Shown here: positions 11,025-21,525 of the stretch, piece by piece
Numbering within the stretch: the stretch's first letter is position 1
Layout of the letters: each line of letters begins with the position of its first letter
NCBI RefSeq assembly: GCF_016808095.1
Contig: NC_068976.1
Location: forward strand, 1,694,001 to 1,758,000
Reading direction: 5' to 3'
From: Vigna angularis
Lineage: Eukaryota; Streptophyta; Magnoliopsida; Fabales; Fabaceae
Length of the DNA: 64,000 bases
Translations under genes and position numbers: made by a program
The notes under the pieces: model-generated
What the model saw: the letters and a program-made list of their open reading frames with translations, nothing else
What the model was told of the DNA's origin: nothing
The model's database searches: none

Positions 11025-13858
11025 TCAATGTGGATCAACCAACTCCATAACAGTGGAAAGGCATTGCACCTTACCACCCAAATAATGCTTGAGACGTTGT
11101 CCATTGACCATCCAACTTCTTTGTGGGTCTGTAGAGGATGGATCTGTCAACTCAATTGCTCCATGTGAAAGGACATTCTTGACCATAAACAGACAAGACC
11201 ACTTGGACTTTAACTTTCCAGGGAAAAGTTTTAGTCGGGAATTGAACAACAACACTTGTTGTCCTGGATTAAAGACCTTTTCTATCAGCTTCCTGTCATG
11301 ATAAAATTTCACATTCTCTTTGTAATTCTTAGAAGAATCATAGGCATGTAGCCACATTTCCTCAAGCTCAATAATTTGCCTTCTTCTCTTTTCTGCAGTG
11401 TCACTAGGATCATAATTTAAGAATTTTAAGGCCCACAAAGCTCGATGTTCCATCTCCACCGGAAGGTGACATGCCTTTCCATAGACCATTTGGAAAGGAG
11501 ATAATACAATAGTTGTCTTCATTGTAGTTCGATATGCCCAAAGAGCATCATCTAGCTTCTGAGACCAATCCTTTCTTGATAAAACAACTATCTTTTATAG
11601 AATCCTCTTTATTTCCCTATTAGAGACCTCAGCTTGCCCATTTGTCTGTGGATGATAAGGTGTAGCTACCTTGTGTCTCACACCATAATGCTTGAGTACC
11701 TTTGCAAGCTGAAAATTGAAAAAGTGAGATCCTCCGTCATTGATGAGTACTCTGGTGTTCCAAAATGGGAGAAAATTTGCCTTTTCAGAAATTTAATCAC
11801 TGTGCTAGAATTATTCTTAGGACAGGCCAGGGCTTCCACCCATTTGCTCACATAATCCACTACCACCAATATATATTCATTATTGAAAGAGGGTGAAAAA
11901 GGTCCAACAAAGTTTATGCCCCAGCAATCAAAAACTTCAACTTCTAGTATTCCTTGCAGTGGCATTTCATGACGTCTGGAGATACTCCCCATCCTTTGAC
12001 ACTTATCACAGTTTCTGGCATGATTATGAGCATCTTTAAACAGAGTAGGCCAATAAAATCCTGACTGAAGTACTTTTGCAGTTGTTCTCTCTCCACTAAA
12101 AGGCCCCCCATAAGGTGAGTCATGAGAGTGCCATAAAATTCCTTCCACTTCTTCCTTAGTAACACAGCGCCTTAGAAGATTATCTGCCCCAATTTTGAAC
12201 AAGTGAGGATCATCCCAAATAAACTGTTTGGCATCATGTAAATTTTTTTTTCTTTGTTGCCAATTGAGATCTTCTAGGATTACTCCTGCAGCTTTGAAAT
12301 TAGCCATATCAGCAAACCACGACCTTTGTTGGATATACATGAGTGTTTCATCCAAGAAGGATTCCCAGATTTCCGCTTCCTTACTTGTAATTTCATTGTT
12401 AACCAACTGAGATAAGTGATCCACAATTACATTTTCACTTCCCTTCTTGTCACGGATTTCCACATCAAACTCTTGTAGCAAAAGCACCCATCTAATCAAT
12501 CACGGCTTAGAATCTGGTTTGGTTAGCAAATACTTTATAGCTGCATGGTCTGTGTAGATAATCACTTTAGACCCAATGAGGTAAGGTCTAAATTTCTCCA
12601 AGGCATACACAATAGCAAGAAATTCTTTTTCTGTGGTGGCATAATTCAACTGGGCGTCATTCAAAACTTTGCTTGCATAATAAATAGTGTGAAATACCTT
12701 CTCTCTTCTCTGGCCAAGAACAACGTCTATAGCATAATTGCTGGCATCACACATCAGCTCAAAATCTTGGTTCCAATCAGGAGCTACAATTACTGGGGCA
12801 TAAATCAACTTTTTCTTCAACACATCAAATGCCTTAAGGCACTCATCATCCATCACAAATGGTGCGTCTTTAACAAGAAGGTTGCTCAGTGGTTTTTCAA
12901 TCTTTGAAAAGTCTTTGATGAATCTTCTGTAAAAACCAGCATGACCCAAAAAGCTTCTGATTCCCTTCACATTGGTTGGTGGTGGAAGTTTTTCAATAAC
13001 CTCCACTTTGGAGAGTCAACCTCAATTCCCTTGGAAGAAATTTTATGACCCAAGACAATGCCTTCCTTTACCATAAAGCGACATTTTTCCCAATTAAGAA
13101 CAAGATTGGATTGGGTGCATCTTTTAAGTACAACATCCAGACTAGCCAAACACTCATGGAAGGACCTGCCAAACACTGAAAAATCATCCATAAAGACTTC
13201 AATGCATTTTTCTATCAAGTCTGCAAATATTGCCTGCATACATCTCTGAAAAGTAGCTGGAGCATTACATAACCCAAACGACATTTTTCTGTAAGCAAAT
13301 ACTCCAAATGGGCAAGTAAAAGTCGTCTTTTCTTAGTCTTTTGGATCTATCATGATTTGATTATATCCAGAATATCCATCCAGAAAACAATAGAAAGCCT
13401 GACCTGCTAATCTCTCCAACATCTAATCCATGAAAGGAAGGGGAAAGTGATCCTTCCTAGTAGCATTGTTCAACTTTTTGTAGTCGATACACATCCTCCA
13501 TCCAATAACAGTCCTTGTGGGTATGAGCTCATTTTTTTCATTAGAAATAAATGTCATCCCACCTTTCTTTGGTACCACCTGTACTGGGCTTACCCATGCA
13601 CTATCAAAAATAGGGTAAATATTGTCAGCCTGAAGTAACTTTAGCATTTCCTTTCTCACCTCCTCCTTCATCACTAGATTTAACCTTCTCTTTGGTTGAC
13701 CAACTGGCTTGTAGTCATCTTCCATGAATATTTTGTGTATGCAGTATGTTGGACTTATGCCTTTGAGATCTGAAATTGACCATCCAATAGCTCCTTTGTT
13801 GGCTTTGAGTATTTCTACCAACTTTTCTTCTTCTTTGGGAGAGATCCATATAGTCAAA
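11025..13858 (-). pseudogene. Athila-type pol polyprotein (RT-RNase H-integrase), disrupted
   Basis: Polymerase region of an Athila-lineage Ty3/Gypsy element, read leftward. RT: 13875-13423 (VVPKKGG, MCIDYKKLNNATRKDHFPLP) and 13284-12967 (MSFGLCNAPATFQ, catalytic FMDD). RNase H: 13006-12500 (DASNYAI, YATTEKEFLAIV, YTDHAAIKYLL). Integrase: 12499-11678, with the HHCC zinc finger ([16 protein letters not shown]) and core start ([23 protein letters not shown]). Integrase C-terminus: 11522-11025. Damage includes in-frame stops near 13420 and 13335, a frameshift near 12990, a stop at about 12500, and further frame changes around 11600. The protease and gag that should precede RT are absent because the element is cut at the head-to-head junction near 13860. 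Confidence 0.85.
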
Positions 13859-13972
13859 ATTAATCGAGTCATCACACAACTGTTTAGTGCCGAGAGTCTT
13901 CTAGGATACGATACTTGGTCTTACCATATAATATTACTTGTGCGATTTGGTACACTTGTCAATCCATCAACA
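13859..13972 (+). mobile_element. 5' LTR terminal fragment (113 bp) of plus-strand Athila-type element
   Basis: From about 13859 the sequence is the last 113 bp of the LTR, nearly identical to 18128-18240, ending ..CCATCAACA. It begins abruptly inside the minus-strand RT coding region, so this is the inversion or insertion breakpoint between the two elements. Confidence 0.8.
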
Positions 13973-13977
13973 AGTTT

Positions 13978-13995
13978 TGGCGCCGTTGCTGGGAC
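13978..13995 (+). other. Primer-binding site, tRNA-Asp type
   Basis: TGGCGCCGTTGCTGGGAC lies five bases after the LTR end. It resembles the complement of the 3' end of plant tRNA-Asp, the primer typical of Athila elements, with one mismatch in the GTTGCCGGGG block. It fixes the orientation (+) and the 5' LTR boundary. Confidence 0.8.
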
Positions 13996-14214
13996 TCACG
14001 GTTTAAACTATTTTATTTGTGTGATTCTTGATTAATTTTGACTTTATCTTTATTTTTCTTATTTTTATTTTTATTTTTATTTTATTTTTAATTTATGTTT
14101 TGTGTCGTTTGTTTTTATTTTATTGCTAACAGTGTTTTCTAGGGTTTTGTGTATAGTACTTGTAGGATGCAATTCAGACAAGAAGTTAACTATATCGACA
14201 TTTAATTCCACCAA

Positions 14215-14990
14215 GGTAATTTCAACCACTGGTGGAAACCTCACTTAAACATGGGTCAAAGTCAATTTGGGCAAGCTGTCGAACAATTTGATAGGCTGCC
14301 ACAACAACAATGGCAACAACAACAGTTTCTTTCAGAAAGAATGGCTAAGATGGATGACACACTTCAACAGTTAATGCAGATGTCTGATTCTCATCATAAA
14401 TGCAATCAAGCAGCATTCAGAAGGATAAGGAGTCAGCTTGGTCGCAAAATTCAAAAGCTGGATGATCTTGGGAGTAACACGAAGGCTAACCCTAGAGAGG
14501 AATGTCAAGCTATTATCACTAGAAGTGACAAAGTTTTAGATGAGAGAAAAGAAGAAAGGTTAAGTGAAAAAGAGAAAGATGTAAAGGAAGAGGAAGAAAA
14601 AGAAGAGAGAAAAAGTGAGGTTGAGAGAAAAGAAAAGGGGAAGAATGTGGAAGAAGAGAGAAAAGAAACAGAAGAGGGTGAGAGAGAAAGGAAAAGAATT
14701 GAGAAAAATCTTTTGTACCCTAAGGAGTGTTCCAAGGAGGAAAAAGAAAGGCAAGAAAAGGAAAAAGAGAGGGAAAAAAATGAAAAAGAGAGGGAAAAAA
14801 AAAGGAAAAGAGAGAGAAGGAGGATGAGAGAAAAAAGAAAGAATCATATGAAAAGCCCCTTCCTCACCCAAAGAAGTATCATTCGAAGGAGAAGGAAAAA
14901 CAGTTTGAGAGTTTCATGGAAATCTTCAAGAAATTGGAGATTAAAATTCCTATGATTGGGACACTGCAACAGGTTCCTAGTTATATTAAA
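14215..14990 (+). pseudogene. Athila-type gag C-terminal fragment with Lys/Glu-rich expansion
   Basis: An open frame (ATG 14251, 234 codons) begins in the C-terminal part of gag. A glutamine-rich start leads to KMDDTLQQLMQMSDSH and then AIITRSDKVLDE, a phrase typical of the Athila gag-protease linker. The N-terminal gag domain is missing. Residues ~95-200 are an almost pure Lys/Glu/Arg run, a purine-tract expansion. After it the reading frame slips: the expected FESFMEIFKKLEIKIP continuation is encoded in another frame at about 14900-14960. Pol is absent; the sequence jumps to post-pol DNA after ~15000. Antisense ORFs over this tract are shadows of low complexity. Confidence 0.75.
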
Positions 14991-15059
14991 TTCTTGAAAA
15001 AATTCAATAAAAAAAAATATCAAGAAAAGGGAAAAATTGAGGCACAGGGCAATTGCAGT

Positions 15060-15620
15060 GGGTCAAGCTAGTTACATTAAAGAAGCGTTTGTTGGGAGGC
15101 AACCCAGTTTCTGATTTTTTTTATTATTTAGTTCTGTGTGTGGATTTGATTTTGTTTTGCAGTAATGACAACATCTACTGATGGATGTTAGACAACATCT
15201 ACTAAGGGATGCTAAGAGGATTCAGATAACAACATCTACTGATGAATGCTGCTACAATGAATGCTAGCCCTTATTTTTCTGAACTTTTCTTTTTAGTTGA
15301 TTTAATTGTGTGGTTTTGATTTGATTTTTTTCTTTGTGTTTGAGTTTTTTTTAGGTTAAATGTTGCTTCGGATGGCAGTAATGATAACATCTAATGATGG
15401 ATGTTTCTACAACATTTACTGATAGATGTTGCTATGATGAGGATGATGAATGACAACATTTACTGATGGATGTTGTTATGGAAGAGGACGGTGACTAGCA
15501 TCTACTGATGGATGTTATGTGATTAGACATCTACTGATGGATGTTACTGACGACATCTACTGATGGATGCTATGATGATGAAGATGGTGTCAAGCTAGTG
15601 ACATTAAAGAAGCACTTACT
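15060..15620 (+). repeat. Post-pol region with about nine ACATCTACTGATGGATGT hairpin units
   Basis: Two copies of the conserved post-integrase phrase (GTCAAGCTAGT.ACATTAAAGAAGC, at about 15063 and 15588) bracket a cluster of about nine copies of an 18-bp unit, ACATCTACTGATGGATGT, between 15172 and 15575. Spacing is irregular. The ends of each unit (ACATC / GATGT) are complementary, so each could form a short hairpin. Not coding. Confidence 0.8.
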
Positions 15621-16891
15621 GGAAGGCAACCCATCTTTCTAAACCTTTCTTTTAAATCAATTTGTTTTATTATTGTACTTTGCTTGAATGAACCACACTG
15701 CTTTGATTCAACTGTGTTGTGTTTTGCGATGAGTATTGCTTTGTGATATCCTAGTGTATTGATTAATGTTGAGATGATGCATGATGTGTTGATATACAGG
15801 TGATGGCTCACAGTGTATGAAACAGGTGCTTGAGGTAAAACTTGATTGAGATACTGAGCATGGTGTTTTTCTGAATTCTGGGACTTCTGAGTTTACCTGT
15901 GTGAGATTTGGGCTTCAGAGTTTTTTTGTGAATAATTGCTATTACTTTGGAAGCATGAATGATTTTACCCAAATTTTCTATGATTGAACTACTTGCTTGC
16001 AGGTTTCATAGGATCAAGGCCATCTTTTGTTGTCCCTTATTCTTTTAGCCTTCACATGAATTTTTGTCAACTGAAAAGAGAATAAATTGTTTTAACCTTT
16101 GAACCTTGAGCCTTATGTATGTTTGAAAAACCTTTTTTTTTAATTTTTTACCTTGAGTTGAGTTGAGAACATTTGATGAGGTATTGACAAAGGTTCAAGT
16201 TTGGGGTTACTGGGAAAAGTGAAAAGAAAAAGCATTGAGCTAAGTAGTGAATACTTGAAAAGAAAAAGTAAAAGCAAAAGAAAAAGAAAAAATGAAAAGA
16301 AAAGAAAAGCTCAATGCAAGGGAAAGCTGGGAAAAAGAAAGAGAGTTGTGCTTGAATGATGAAATCATAAATGTCTCTCTTAACTCAAGGATTTTGCTGA
16401 CCAGAAAAACCAATTTCCTTCTTAGCCCAACCAAGTTACAAGACATGAAAAGCCCTTGTGATGACTACTTGCTTGTGAGTATGTTTGATTGTGGTTAAAT
16501 GAAAGGAAAATTTAATTTGTGTGACATTGTGATAGCAGAGTGAAAGAGACACTGACACCTCATTATACACCTTTTAGTTGAGTGATACACTTTTGAGTGC
16601 TTGAGTGAAACACTTTCATTGGTAAGGAGTAGTTCTTTGAATTTCTGATTACATCTTTGCTTGGTTGATTTATCATTCTTAAGGATAGCATCTGCTGAGC
16701 ATCACATTGATTTTGATTGGATTAAGGCATCTGCACATCTTGACTAACATCTTTATGCTGAGTTGATAAAAGTGATTTCTTGTTTGAAAGAAAAAGTTTT
16801 TGAAAAATGTTGAGTCATTATAGTGATTGTTTTGAAAAGCTGAGTTACATTCTGTTTTGCTTGAGGACAAGTAGCGTTCTAAGTTTGGGGT
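15621..16891 (+). mobile_element. 3' internal non-coding region and polypurine tract of Athila-type element
   Basis: No protein domain is recognisable. Near 16229-16317 a 10-bp inverted repeat (GCATTGAGCT ... AGCTCAATGC) encloses an A/G-only tract. The region ends in the polypurine tract AAGTTTGGGG (16881-16890) immediately before the LTR. TTGAGGACAAGTAGCGTTC just before it resembles the sequence preceding Athila polypurine tracts. Confidence 0.65.
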
Positions 16892-18240
16892 TGTGATAAC
16901 GGTTGAAAATACCGTTATCTATGATGTAATTTTGACATTAAATGCACCCTTTTCTGCTTAGAAACTTGCTTGGAATCATGTTTTTGATTTAGTTTTGTGA
17001 ATAAGAGAGTTGAGGTTGAACTTAATGATTTTATGACTAAATTCCCTTGTTTTAGTAAGTTAATGAAGTAATTTGGAAGAGGAGTCAAAGTATGAAGGAG
17101 TCAGAACTCAAGGAGCGAGCAGAACTGCAGAAAAAGTGAAAAAAACGCAGTGCTGAAAAATTCTGCGAGGCTTGGGCGCCCCTCAACGGGGGCTTGAGTG
17201 CCAAAACGTGTCGCACACCGCCCGGGCGCCCTTCTAGGGGCGCTTGAGCACCAGAAGCCGCGCCCAGGCGCCCCTCAAGGGCGCTTGAGCGCCAGAAGGT
17301 GCCGTTCGACGCCCCGACGCCCCACTTAGGGCGCTTGAGCGCCAACGACATGGGCTGGACTTTGTTTCTGTTCTGTCTTCGCTCTATTTAAAGGACCCAA
17401 GCGTCCTAGGTTTTGTATCTCTGGCTGGAGTAGCACAACAACACACTCTTCCACTCTCTGAAGGCGGATTTGGATGTGTAATCGTCATTCCTCTACTTTT
17501 AGGGTTTTGCTATCTCATGCTTTTCCATTATTCATCTAGTTTCTCCATGTCTATGGGGAACTAAACTCTACTTGTTGTTGGGGGATGATGTAACCTTGTG
17601 AACTCTCATGTATTTGAATTGATTCTTAATTCCATATGTTTTTTCATTAATTGTTAGAGTAATTCATCTATGCTTATTACATGCTTTGTTTAACTCATTC
17701 ATCGCATGATTTATGAATTGCATGAGTGCTGGGAGGTTCCTTACAATTTAGGTTCTTGTTGAATTCTCCCAAGAGTAATATTTCTCAGGGATGAGGGTAT
17801 GAGTCTTGGTCGTCTTAAGCTCTTGCTCTTCACATTTAATTACTAGGAATGCTAGGAATTGCATGAAATGGTGGTTAAGGACAAACTTATTAGCCAAGGG
17901 ATCGAGTTTAGGTGATTTAGTGAGTGATGTTAACATTAATGCATAAAGAAGAATTCTTATATACATGAGAGGGAACTTGGTGAAATCTAACCCTAACAAC
18001 ATACTCATCTCATTATAAACAACATCCGTTCATCTTTGTGTTACTCTACTATTGATCAAACTGCATTCATATTTAATTTTCCGTCTTTGCATCTTAAACC
18101 AATAATCTCATTTTATTTAAGTCTTAATTAATTGAGTCATCACACAATTGTTTAGTGCCGAGAGTCTTCTAGGATACGATACTTGGTCTTACCATTTTAT
18201 ATTACTTATGCGATTTGATACACTTGCCAATCCATCAACA
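16892..18240 (+). mobile_element. Complete Athila-type 3' LTR (1,349 bp)
   Basis: Starts TGTGATAACGG right after the polypurine tract and ends ..CCATCAACA, giving TG...CA termini. Its last 113 bp match the 5' LTR fragment ending at 13972. At 17160-17350 lies a GC-rich block of alternating TTGGGCGCC / CTTGAGCGCC repeats, followed by CTATTTAAAGG (about 17385), a plausible TATA box. The flank (TTGTG) does not match the flank of the minus-strand LTR at 9863-9867 (ACTTC), so no target duplication is shown for the pair. Confidence 0.85.
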
Positions 18241-19294
18241 TTGTGTAAGTATTTTTCACTACCACTTATGACTTAAAAACGAGTACACAAATCCATTTTT
18301 GACCATATATTATCTATCATTGAGATAAAAACATAATTAAATTTTTTTTTGTAAGTTTCATTACATTAGTTTCTTCTGCATGAATTCACTTCTATCTATA
18401 GACATCTTAAAAAGGATCACTAAAACTTACATGTGTTTTCTTTATCCTTATGCTGACACTTTTTTGATGTTTGACTTTTTATTAAGAACTTTTTCTATAA
18501 CACTCCATGTTTATGGTGTAAGACATCTATTTTCTTTGCATCTTCTTCTTTTGTTTTTGTTAGTATATCAAATTGAAAATTCAAACTTAGAATTTTGGTT
18601 GTGTGTGGATCATCTTTTAGAATTATGATTGTACTTGCTCCTAAAATAGATGTTCTCATATTAACAAACATGTCTTGTAATTTTCACATGTTAATTTTGT
18701 CTACTAATCTGAACTTGTGTCCTATGATCCTAGCTTATTTTGCCTACATGTTTATGTTTGTACTAGTGTTTTGTGCTTTCATACAAGGCTTCGTCTACTT
18801 TTTAAGTAGAGTATGATATGTTTAGTGTTTGCTTTTTGGACTTCACTTTATTCTTGTTCACTTTTTTTATGATGCTTCTTGTTGACTTCATCTGGTCTCC
18901 ATGTAATCTTTTTATGATATGTTTTATAACTTTCATATAATCTTTATTTATTTGTGTCTAACATTTCATTGTATATTTTATACGCTATTTATTATAAACT
19001 GAAAGTTAGTCAAAGAGTGTGCTTAGTAAGAATAATATACAAGCTAATAACTTGTTTGACTAGCTTATAAGTTAGAAAAAAACATGTCTATAAGTATATC
19101 AAATTAATTTATTTCAAAAACTAATAATTTATCGCCTCTAAGTTACTTTAGTTAACTTCTAATTTATTTCATTTTTTTCCATCAGTTTTCCTTATGTTTT
19201 TTATAATATCTTTAATCTATTTTTGATTATTATTATTTGATCTTGAAAATAATAACAAACTCATTAATATTTTTTAAAATATTACAAGATAATG

Positions 19295-19337
<43 letters not shown>

Positions 19338-19468
19338 CAATTGTTATTTAATAAGTTTAAGTAAAGAAATAAAAAACATATAATTATAGTTGCATACTAA
19401 TATGTTTTGTATAGAAAGCAAAAATTTTATTAATAAGTTAACTAATACGTTACTTATCAACAACTAGT
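18241..19468. other. AT-rich spacer
   Basis: No recognisable gene. Two short overlapping ORFs (18380-18816) are Phe/Leu/Tyr-rich translations of AT-rich DNA without a domain. A TA dinucleotide run lies at about 19297-19335. Confidence 0.6.
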
Positions 19469-19477
19469 TAAATATAA

Positions 19478-20055
19478 CGGTTAAATATGTTTTTAGTCCA
19501 TAAACTATCAAGCGATTTTTGTTTTTAATCCCTCTTTCAAACTAAGGTACTTTTTCGTCATTCTCCTTTAGGAAACCATGATTTTTTGTCCTAACGGTAA
19601 AGTGCCACGTCAGTTCTTTTTCTGACACTGAGTCAATATGTCCCTCACCGTTCGGTCACCATCATCATTCAGTCACCATTACCTTTCTGTCACCATCACC
19701 ATTTAATCGTCATAACCGTTCGACCATTACTAATACCGTTCGGCCATTACCAACACCGTTCGACCATTACCAATACCGTTCGGTCACCATCACCATTCAG
19801 TCATCATAACCATTCAGCCATTAACAATACCGTTTGGTTATTACCGTACGGTGAGGGACAGATTGACTTAGTGTCAGAAAAAAATGACATGACACTCCAC
19901 CGTTAGCCAATTCAGCTTTTTTTTAATGCCGTTGGTTTTTGAGGACGAAAAATTATGGTTTTCTAAAAGAGAAGAACCAAAAAGTACCTTAGTTTGAAAG
20001 AGGGACTAAAAACAAAATCGCTTGATAGTTTAGGAACTAAAAACATATTTAACCC
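19478..20055. mobile_element. Mutator-like non-autonomous element, 578 bp, 9-bp TSD
   Basis: Terminal inverted repeats of roughly 170-200 bp start GGTTAAATATGTTTTTAGT and end with the reverse complement. The element is flanked by perfect 9-bp direct repeats TAAATATAA (19469-19477 and 20056-20064), the size expected of Mutator-like elements. The centre (about 19655-19860) is a degenerate minisatellite of CCGTTCGGTCACCAT-like units. No transposase ORF. A larger relative with the same termini is at 46438-47668. Confidence 0.9.
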
Positions 20056-20064
20056 TAAATATAA

Positions 20065-20399
20065 TTGTCATATAATTTTATCATCTAATTTTACTTGACA
20101 GATCCAAAATAATTTATAACTTATAAGTTATAACCTCTTAAAATAAATTATTTTAATGTATTTTATTAAATAATTTTAAGCTGTAAGAATAAAATTTGTA
20201 ATGAAATGATTTCAAATTCAGAACTAGAATATGAAATTTGTTGTTACACAAATTAGTCCAAGTTTCAAACAAGAATCGTTAGAAATTTTGGAGTGAGAAA
20301 AAACGAGTCACAATTACTATCAAGATTACAGAGACAATAATATTTAGTCATGTTTAAAATGTGACATTTGAAACAATTTAGTTGACTAATGAGATTAGT
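20065..20399. other. AT-rich spacer
   Basis: I see no gene or repeat of note here. Confidence 0.5.
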
Positions 20400-20408
20400 A
20401 TTTCAAAA

Positions 20409-20598
20409 GGATAATGATACTTTCACAACATTTTTTTGATAACATTTTAACATCGTTTACGTGTCATTTTGTGATTGGTTCATGTTGGTGTTTATGATTA
20501 TTATTATTGATTGTGAAATAATTTTGGACCAATTACAAAATGACACTTAAATGATCTTAAAATGTTGTCAAAAAAATGTTGTGAAAGTATCATTATCC
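20409..20598. mobile_element. 190-bp MITE with 9-bp TSD
   Basis: The termini GGATAATGATACTTTCACAA and its reverse complement form inverted repeats over about 45 bp, again including TTTTTTTGA.AACATTTTAA. Perfect 9-bp direct repeats ATTTCAAAA flank it (20400-20408 and 20599-20607), suggesting a Mutator-type miniature element. No coding capacity. Confidence 0.9.
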
Positions 20599-20607
20599 AT
20601 TTCAAAA

Positions 20608-21525
20608 TATTAAAAAGATATTGTTACTTTATATTTAGAGATTAAGTAGGACGTGAGTAATAATATTAATACTCTAAAGATCAATTAAACTTTAAATATT
20701 ATTTTATAATTGTATTAAAATTTCATTTAAGTTGACTAATACTATGAATTGGTTATTATTTACGACAGTTACCGTAATAAAGGTGTAATTTAAATTTAAT
20801 TTAATTACTTATTTGTTCAAACGAGCAGTTCTTTTAATCTTTTTAATACTATTATTTATTTCACATCATTAATTGCAGTTGGCTTTTCTAAGATTGTTTA
20901 TTGATTGTTGAACTAAATTGTGAGATTTACCGTTATAAAGCTTTTATTTTAATTTAAGTTTAATTTCGAATTTATTTTTGTAACTGCAACTTTTTTAATT
21001 CTTGAGCTTAAAGCATTTTGTTTCAAGTTTCGACACATTATTTTTTAATTTGTTAGTCTTTATGATGTTATTTTAATCTCTTACATAAGTAAATAATTAG
21101 TTAATGTAATGCGAAGTAAGTAAACATTTAATTTAAAAATAACAAAGTGACGCATTTTACGGTGGCTAAATTCTGTGCTTAATATTAAGAAAGAACACCG
21201 AATCTCATAATCCGAAGGAAAAAGACAGTCACTGTTCAACCTTAAGAAAAGCCAAAAACCAGAAACCAACCAAACACACCGTTCACTTTTGTTGTCACAC
21301 TCTTCCATTTCACCATCACACACTGTTCACTGTCTCTCATACCCCCAACAAGTTTCACTCCCATAGATTCACACAAACAATACTTCTTCTCAATCTCAAT
21401 TTCATGTTTTCATCTCTTCTTTCCCCAACTGAGTGCCGACACTCGTCTACTTCGTTTTTCTTTCTAATCGACAAAGGCTTTATCTTTGGGTTGAATCGGT
21501 GAGCCAATAGGGAGAGAGGAGTGGA
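20608..21525 (+). promoter_or_regulatory. Presumed promoter and 5' UTR of the GT106 gene
   Basis: About 20608-21150 is AT-rich spacer. From about 21220 to 21500 the sequence becomes pyrimidine-rich on the + strand (many TTCTTC, CTCTTCC, TTTCACTC blocks), as is common in plant 5' UTRs. I do not see a convincing TATA box, so the transcription start is not placed. Confidence 0.4.

Noticed and set aside
14505..14871. Two long antisense ORFs rich in Phe/Ser/Leu
   Set aside because: They are reverse readings of the purine-rich gag tract.
15172..15575. Spaced direct repeats resembling a CRISPR-like array
   Set aside because: Spacing is irregular, units are short and diverged, the DNA is plant nuclear and within an LTR element, and there are no cas genes.
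9860..18246. Target-site duplication around the Athila pair
   Set aside because: ACTTC on the left and TTGTG on the right do not match, so a single insertion event for the pair is not supported.
18380..18816. Two hydrophobic ORFs as a small membrane-protein gene
   Set aside because: AT-rich composition alone explains them; no conserved motif or start context is seen.
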